Below, piece after piece: positions 58,361-64,000 of a stretch of DNA of 64,000 nucleotides; the first letter of the stretch is position 1, and every line of letters begins with the position of its first letter. The position numbers were made by a program, and so were the translations under genes. The notes under the pieces were generated by a model. It saw only the letters and a program-made list of their open reading frames with translations. It made no database searches and was not told where the DNA came from. Location of the stretch: positions 4,588,001-4,652,000 of the forward strand of contig CAUWAG010000003.1 in assembly GCA_963556695.1 (NCBI GenBank). Direction: 5' to 3'. Source of the DNA: Anthostomella pinea. Lineage: Eukaryota > Ascomycota > Sordariomycetes > Xylariales > Xylariaceae.

Positions 58361-59455
58361 CGCAGGGCCGTCTGCTACTCTTCTATCTTCGATGACAGCA
58401 CTGCTTCAACAGAACCAGCCTTGAGTCAAGCTCTGCAAGCGCAACCGACCAGATCTGGGGCACGGCCGCCGGGGGGATCGGTTACACCATAACATCGGAT
58501 GTCTGGCGGAGCTCCACTTGCCATGCCACTTGCCATGCTCCCAACCTCGACTTCGCAAGCGATTCGGCCATTGAATGCGTTCCGGGGTTCTAGAGCAGGT
58601 GAACGACGGGTCCCAGCACCACGGATACCTACCACTCGACTTGCCGTCAGCATGTCACATCGTTCGCGCACCTCTCATCACACCTTGAGACCCGAAATCG
58701 TGTTCATTGTATTGCGGAACGAAAGACCTTCCTACGGGGTCGGCTGACCATATCGCCCCCAACATCCATGTCCCTACCTACCTCACGTTGGAATTTCTCC
58801 CAAAGCTGCTGTGACCCCTGCTCCTATGCAAACCCTGGTGTGACGCGGCCTCGACGCGATTGAGCATGATGAAATCAAGTGACAAGTAAAGACGCACCGC
58901 TCTGTCGGCACTCGGCCGATATCCTTCCTGAAATGCGGAGGAACAGCGACACAGCAGCAGGGGATTTTCAAAGCTCAGCCTCTCTTGGCGCGTATCTACC
59001 TCCTATTATGTCCGAATTCAGAGCGGTTCCATCGTTCCTCCACATAAAGCCCCATTAGATATGAGCTACCCAGCAAATCCCGTATCAACCGAGTCAAGTA
59101 CCCAAGACAAGAATCGTCGACGATGAAGGCTCGAGGAGCAGATCTCGTCGCCGACATCTTGACCTCTTACAAGATCCCTTGGGCCTGATCTGCAGTTTGG
59201 CGGATCCGAGAAAGCGCCGCCGTGCATTCACTCGGCAGCAGAATCAGCCAACAGGCAGACAATTCCATGGTACGCAGCCATGATGGCGCACATGAGCCAT
59301 GTGTGATGACGAAAGCGGTTGGAGGGACGGACGAGGGCAACCAATCCGCCCATGGGACCATGCTCCCAAACCCCCGCCATGTGGCAGACCCGTCCTTGTC
59401 AGCTGTCGTGAAACCAACGACATGTCCTCGCTACTCGTCAGGGCTATAATCGCCA
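58361..59455. other. Intergenic region, no gene seen
   Basis: GC-normal sequence between the hAT remnant and the inverted-repeat element. No supported coding region. Confidence 0.4.
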
Positions 59456-59836
59456 TTGACCCACTTTTACGGTCGTGCCTCCCTGTAGGTCATGGACATT
59501 GAATCGGTCACATACTTTGAATCGGTCAAAAATAGGATGTGGCTCAAGCACCAAAAATGTTCATTTTCCAGCCACCTCCAGCCACGTCGCCGTCCCCCCA
59601 TCAAAACTTGCCAGAGAAAACAATCTGGAATAAAACAGCAGGAAATGACTCGCATACGCTGTAAATACATACTGTAATAATTAACTATCAGGCCAAGCTA
59701 TTAACATTTTAATGGAATTAATTGCAGTCGATACAAGCTTGCTGCAAGCAAATAAGCTATTTTTGACCGAATCAAAGTACGTAACCGATTCAATGTCCCT
59801 GACCTACAGGGAGGAACGACCGTAAATGTGGGTCAA
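59456..59836. repeat. Foldback element/MITE with about 80-bp inverted ends
   Basis: Left arm starting TTGACCCACTTTTACGGTCG and right arm (complement) TTGACCCACATTTACGGTCG match over about 80 bases, including CCTCCCTGTAGGTCA and GACATTGAATCGGT. The 380-bp unit has an AT-rich centre. No target duplication identified. Confidence 0.7.
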
Positions 59837-60109
59837 GTCGCTTAGACACGTGACGAGTAATGGCTTACATGATGTACCTACGTCGCACTACCAACACACG
59901 GGGCGCTGCAGTTCGCATGATCTGACTCGCTGCCGTGCCAGGACGAACCGCTTCCGTTTGAGCGGAACGATACATCGTGGCTTGGCAGCTGATATCTGAT
60001 CGGCGTCTACAGTTTGTCCAACCGAGAGCCATAATCTGATCTTGCGCTGATCTGGCTCGGTACTAGTTGGCTCTACCCGTCTGGGCCTACTAACCTTCTT
60101 TTATTGCTA

Positions 60110-60228
60110 CCGCCTTTTCCAGGCAAAACAACTTCTTGATGCCTACGTAAGGCCTTCGCGGATTGCTGAAGCCAATCATGCAACAGGTGGTCCGTGAGGA
60201 GTATTCAAGGTTTGCCTGGAAAAGGCGG
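60110..60228. repeat. Short MITE, TA-flanked, perfect inverted ends
   Basis: CCGCCTTTTCCAGGCAAA at 60110-60127 is exactly complementary to TTTGCCTGGAAAAGGCGG at 60211-60228. TA flanks both sides (60108-60109 and 60229-60230). 119 bp, non-coding. Confidence 0.6.
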
Positions 60229-60549
60229 TAGTAGAGGTAGGACTTACGTCGTTGCAAAGCGACGGCTTGACCACACTTCGTGATGCCACGATTGTAATAC
60301 TGAGATACGCCATTGACGAGACAGTTTACGGTGAGATCACTATTGGTTCTGTTGACTTCGGTGTTAGTGTACTAGATATTCTATCAACCGCCTCGCGTTG
60401 GTTGACAGCGAATTGAAAGACCGGCAAACGCTTGTAACAAATATCTTGTAACATTTATCCGTAGGCTAATAAGGAGATGTTGGCATATACGTGCAGGCTA
60501 ATTTGATTTGGCAGTAGAAAAGGGGGTGCGAACGGATGAACGAACGGTA

Positions 60550-60753
60550 CACTTAGCCCTCATGAGTCTCCGTACGCCCCATGTTGGGAGGATTTCCGAT
60601 TACACGTTAAGAATTGGAATTTTTGAAATAAGCAAATAAGAATAAGTAACTCTGGCTTGTTGAATACTTATTTCAGTGCGCTTATTCCAATTTGATAAAT
60701 TTACTGTTGTTTGCTAAAACGGGTGGTATGCGGAGACTTATGAGGGTTTAGTG
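60550..60753. mobile_element. MITE copy 2, same family as 13230-13442
   Basis: 204 bp, left end CACTTAGCCCTCATGAGTCT and right end (complement) CACTAAACCCTCATAAGTCT, flanked by TA (60548-60549 and 60754-60755). Internal similarity to copy 1 includes TTGTTTGCT and ACGGGTGGT near the right end. Confidence 0.8.
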
Positions 60754-61111
60754 TAGTTGTCGGTGTAAAAGCAAGCGCTGACAGATCTTGGACCTGCCAC
60801 CGTACATGTATGTCTTGTCGGTCCATCTGCAGCAGAAGCTTACATTGGGCTCAAACACGCGAACTTGACCTACAACTCAGAATTGAATGACATGGTATTG
60901 TAAGGAAAGTACGGATGACTCCGAGGGATGCTATATAACGAAAAGGAAAAACACGAACACTACATGAAGACGTGTGAACTCCATTGCGCAACTTCGATGA
61001 ACACTCCCAACGTTTTCCGAGCCGTCACAGACTGCATTCGAAGCATGCAGGATGACAGCCATCGTGCACGAGTCCAATCACAACCTGAACGCCAGATCTC
61101 TGGCCACACAT

Positions 61112-62432
61112 CTACTTCTTCTCCTCCGGCGGAGCACCACCACCAGTCGTCGGCAGGCCCATGAAGATCTTGAAGTAATCGTAGATCATCCACTGCAGGC
61201 CAGTGAGCGTCCCGATCATGACGATCCGGACCGGGAGGCCGTTCCAGAGCCCCATGAACCCCATGTCCCTGTAGTTCCGCGCGACGGCGACGCTGAAGCC
61301 CTCGCCGGCCTTGAGGTTGGCGTTGAGCTTGCTGACGAGCACGTCGGCCGGGTGCGAGACGATGGCGCAGAGGATACCGGCGAGGTAACCGGCACTGAAC
61401 GAGACTGCGGTCTGGGCGCCTCGGCCGTATTCGCTCTTCTGCCCTGGAAGCCGGCGGTACATCGCCTCGACGATGGTCTCGAAGGAGGCGAATTTCATCA
61501 TCGTGTACGGTATCTGACGGCCCCATAGGGGGTACAGGCCCTTGTACAGGCCGCCGACGCCCTCGGCTGCGGTGATCTTGGAGATGCCGTCGACCATGCC
61601 GGTGTACGGCGGAGGCATGGTGGTCTGCATGCGGATCTTCACTGCTTCGAAGGGGCAGAGGGCAATGTCGGCTAGGAACTCGGCGGAGGCTGAGGCCGTG
61701 AGGTAGAGGACTGTCTTGTACTTGTGGGCATTCTCGGGACCTGCGAGGTCCGAGTATGTCTTTTTGAAGTACTCATACCAACCATACTGTATGAGGCATG
61801 TCAGCATTTCGAGTGGAAGCTCCAGCTACTACTCCGACATCATGAAGAAGCATAGACTGACCTTGAAGGCCCCCTGAGCAGAGTAGCCAAAGAATGTGGG
61901 ACTCCAACCGGTGAAAATACCCCTGAGCCCTTCTTTGCCGTAGATCAGACGCCATGCCTGGAAGTTTCCCTTGTACAGTTTCGAGTCGACCTGACGACGG
62001 CACTTGACAAGATCCAGCGGCGTCACAGCCGTATGCGTGAGACCCTAAAAGGCAAATACACAATATCAGCCACCGATCGAAACGAAAGCCCGTATTCGGG
62101 TTGGTCAGATATGAGGAGGCCCGAGTGGGTCCGCTGCCACTTACACATGCGAGAAGACCGCCAAAGGTGCAGGCGGCGTAGTACTTGAGCGAGTACAGCT
62201 CGATTCCGCCGGTCTTGGCCTGGGCCGCTTTGCTGGCCTTGTCGAACTCGGCCTGGGCCTCGGCGCTCAGCTTTTGCGCCTTGCTCTTCGCGTCTTCGAT
62301 GACCGAGTAGGTGCCGTACAGCTCGGGGCGGGCCTGGTGTGGAGATGCGCGGGCCGCCGCTGGAGTCCGGAGACTAAGGGGCGGGCTGAATGTCTGCGCC
62401 AGGGTGTGGTGATTGGGGAAGAGGCTGGACAT
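61112..62432 (-). CDS. mir1: Mitochondrial phosphate carrier
   Basis: Inner-membrane carrier importing phosphate with H+ for ATP synthesis. Minus-strand exons are 62432-62145, 62044-61862 and 61786-61112, giving 381 aa. The N-terminal presequence-like extension ([20 protein letters not shown], then an Ala/Gln-rich helix) is followed by three mitochondrial-carrier repeats. Their signatures are [24 protein letters not shown] and [10 protein letters not shown], each ending its first helix. [20 protein letters not shown] marks repeat 1, [25 protein letters not shown] the loop, and [20 protein letters not shown] repeat 3. It ends [10 protein letters not shown]. Introns of 100 and 75 nt. Length is slightly above other phosphate carriers because of the N-terminal extension. 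Confidence 0.94.
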
Positions 62433-62454
62433 TTTGGCATGTGAATCCTGTGAT

Positions 62455-63129
62455 TCACGGTGTTGGCTGTTCGGTGCTGGCACGTGGTGTAGCTTGTATG
62501 CACTCGAGTCCTGCTGATCCCAATTGGCTCGTATAGCTGGCAAGAGGTAGAGCAGGAGATGCGATGTTACTTGGCAAAGACTCACTGGAATGTTGGTTCT
62601 GGAACTGTTCTTCCGGGGGAGGGTTGATCGAGGAGCAGTTGTCATAGAGATTGTTCGCCCACTGAAAGTTCGGAAAGGAACAGCTCGTCCCCCAACAGTA
62701 GTTCCAGAGATTTTTCGCCCAGAGCGAGTTCGCAACGGTACAGTACACCCAGGAACAGTTCCTAAAGGCAATATTTCTCCAGGAACAGCTCCCCCCGGAA
62801 CAGGCTATAAAGGCACGGTTCGTAAATGAACCGTAGTTCTAGAAACAGTTCGTAAAGGAACAGTTCGTCCAGGAACAATTCGCCCAGTGACAATTCCTAA
62901 AGGGACAGTTTGTAAAGGAACAGTTCAACCAGGTAGAATTCGTCCAGGTATACTTCGGAGGGGTATGGTTTGGATCGGAATAGTTCGGATCGGGGTAGCT
63001 GTCGTAACTCCGAGAATCGTCCTTGAAGGTAGAATTCGTCCCGATGGGGATGACCGGAAATGAATCTGACGAATCACCCTGTTGCTGTGGGTTAGGCTCT
63101 TGATTGATCGATTGATGCTGAAAAGACAT
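62455..63129 (-). other. Pentapeptide-repeat-like open frame with one in-frame TAG
   Basis: Reading from the ATG at 63129 gives MSFQHQSINQEPNP and a Ser/Asp-rich leader, then five-residue units such as NCSFT, NCPFR, NCHWA, NCSWT. In register these are C-x-[FW]-x-N, with Cys or Ser two places before a central aromatic, the pattern of pentapeptide-repeat folds (normally A/C-D/N-L/F-x-x). The frame meets a TAG at 62839-62841, then continues open with SFTNR, AFRNC, SWVYC, LWAKN, SFPNF, LYDNC up to 62455, about 25 units in all. It ends 22 bp before the phosphate-carrier ATG on the same strand. It could be a relic or young gene, or simply a minisatellite in the carrier's upstream region; expression evidence is needed to decide. 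Confidence 0.45.
62626..63000. repeat. 15-bp minisatellite, about 25 units
   Basis: Units like GAACAGTTCGTCCAG and GAACAGTTCGTAAAG repeat in strict 15-bp phase with base substitutions but almost no length changes. Because 15 is a multiple of three, several frames stay open, for example a plus-strand T-V-x-x-G pattern at 62650-62829. Confidence 0.88.
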
Positions 63130-64000
63130 ACCGAGAGGATAGCCAGCTGTTTTGTGGGTTTCAGACGTTGAAATCAGCTCCCAGGGTTGAACTCACAGTC
63201 GGAGGGTATTGTTGACGTTGAAATAGATTTCAACTGTCAATTGAGTATCCGCGGACTGTCGATTGATCGTCGTTTCTCAGCTTGAAAATGGTATGATGTT
63301 AGGAAGGTACGAAGTATTGAGAGGATAGCCAGCTGCCGCGAAGGAATGAGAGGCAAGCAGGAGGAGGAGGAGGAAGCTCCGGAATTAAGAGCGAGGTTGC
63401 ATTCGTCACAGCCTCGACCTATAATATCGAAGACGGGATGTAGCAACGGGCCATACGTACCTTCTCTTAGGATCTCGAAATGATGAACAGTCGAAGCGAC
63501 GTCATTTGCTTTCATGACCAGCATTACAGCTTTGCATGAGAAGGGGAAAGGGCTCTGTCTTAACATACATATCTCATCCCTTCACTCACGGACTTAACTC
63601 CCATGTGGTCAACATTGAACTTGTAGGGCTGACGTCGGCGGGGCCCATACCCAAAGCTCTAATCCCTACGTCGGATATATCGCATGCTGATTGGCAGTTC
63701 TATCTTTATATCTGTGGAGGTCAACACTAGGCGTTTTAGCAGTTCCACCAGCATTAGAGGTTAGATGACTTCCAGGCTGAGGACTATCATCAGACGGTCT
63801 ACTAGCAAGCGTTTGGGTCTTTCATGCTGATGTCTAACCAGAAATCCGTCCATATGGATGAGTCCCGCCAGATTAAATCTGCCTGTAAGAGTGCCTGCCA
63901 TAAACTTGTGATGAGTGATACGCCCGTGGTATCCACCAAAGGGACGGACGCTGGCGAGGCCGATCACCAGGGAGGTAGGTGATTTGAAGAGCTTCATGTT
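63130..64000. other. Right edge of window, no gene seen
   Basis: Contains two near-repeats of GAGGATAGCCAGCTG (63133 and 63320) and a GAGGAG run at 63360-63373. Open frames here lack recognisable motifs. Confidence 0.4.

Noticed and set aside
60100..60240. Small RNA hairpin gene
   Set aside because: Exact inverted ends plus TA flanks fit a mini-transposon; no promoter or conserved RNA motif seen.
61773..62771. 332-codon minus-strand frame through the phosphate carrier start and minisatellite
   Set aside because: It joins the minisatellite in another frame to carrier exon 1 and intron; the carrier start at 62432 and its splice sites fit the family better.
63761..63997. Small secreted protein at the right edge (minus strand)
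   Set aside because: The start is only weakly hydrophobic and no further support exists; likely chance.
1..64000. CRISPR arrays, bacterial operons, rRNA or tRNA genes
   Set aside because: No spaced direct repeats of CRISPR type, no tRNA T-loop/acceptor pairing or rRNA signature that I could support by eye.

Overview
The window is nuclear DNA of a filamentous ascomycete (Pezizomycotina). The evidence is short GT-AG introns of about 47-170 nt with CTGAC/CTAAC branch sites, intergenic spacers of 0.4-2.8 kb, orthologues of conserved eukaryotic housekeeping genes, and transposon islands turned extremely AT-rich with C-to-T type decay, as expected after repeat-induced point mutation (RIP). I cannot name the species or class from sequence alone. 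Gene models were spliced by hand, so exon borders are predictions.

Left part (1-25 kb): a BAH/PHD-like chromatin protein (608-2065, +), cohesin kleisin Rad21 (3333-5331, +), Elongin A (6223-7733, +, with a first exon carrying the BC box), a 2.8-kb gene-poor stretch, NEDD8/Rub1 (11069-10522, -), prohibitin-2 (12776-11739, -), a 213-bp TA-flanked MITE, a 2EXR/F-box-like protein (14976-13802, -), the CstF-64/Rna15-like RRM protein (15710-16753, +), a CorA/Mnr2-type Mg transporter (18068-20812, +), an ankyrin remnant, a DUF4267-like ORF with one in-frame TAG, and a damaged berberine-bridge-type FAD oxidase (25219-23237, -).

Middle (26.6-36.4 kb): a fungal rhodopsin-like 7TM gene is split by an 8.29-kb TIR element with a TA target duplication (27465-35755). 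Its AT-rich body holds two solo LTRs with perfect 5-bp duplications and a third solo LTR that itself received a 5.2-kb Copia element with 173-bp LTRs. Removing the element leaves an ordinary intron of about 61 nt, so the insertion is intronic.

Right part (37-64 kb): U2AF small subunit (37126-37755, +), an oxysterol-binding protein (41157-39117, -), a 1,218-aa protein of unknown function (46236-42530, -), the divergent pair ALG12 (50631-48843, -) and YOS1 (51066-51557, +), the CreB-type deubiquitinase (54552-52083, -), a dead 2.4-kb hAT-like element with a perfect 8-bp duplication (55936-58360), three small inverted-repeat elements (one a second copy of the 13.2-kb MITE), the mitochondrial phosphate carrier (62432-61112, -), and just upstream of it a 15-bp minisatellite that encodes aromatic-centred pentapeptide repeats.

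There is no operon-like or biosynthetic cluster logic. The core genes serve chromatin, transcription, mRNA processing, protein modification, the ER and mitochondria. The unusual content is the layered transposon stratigraphy, the pentapeptide-repeat ORF, and several accessory genes (DUF4267, FAD oxidase, rhodopsin-like, ankyrin) caught with single lesions.
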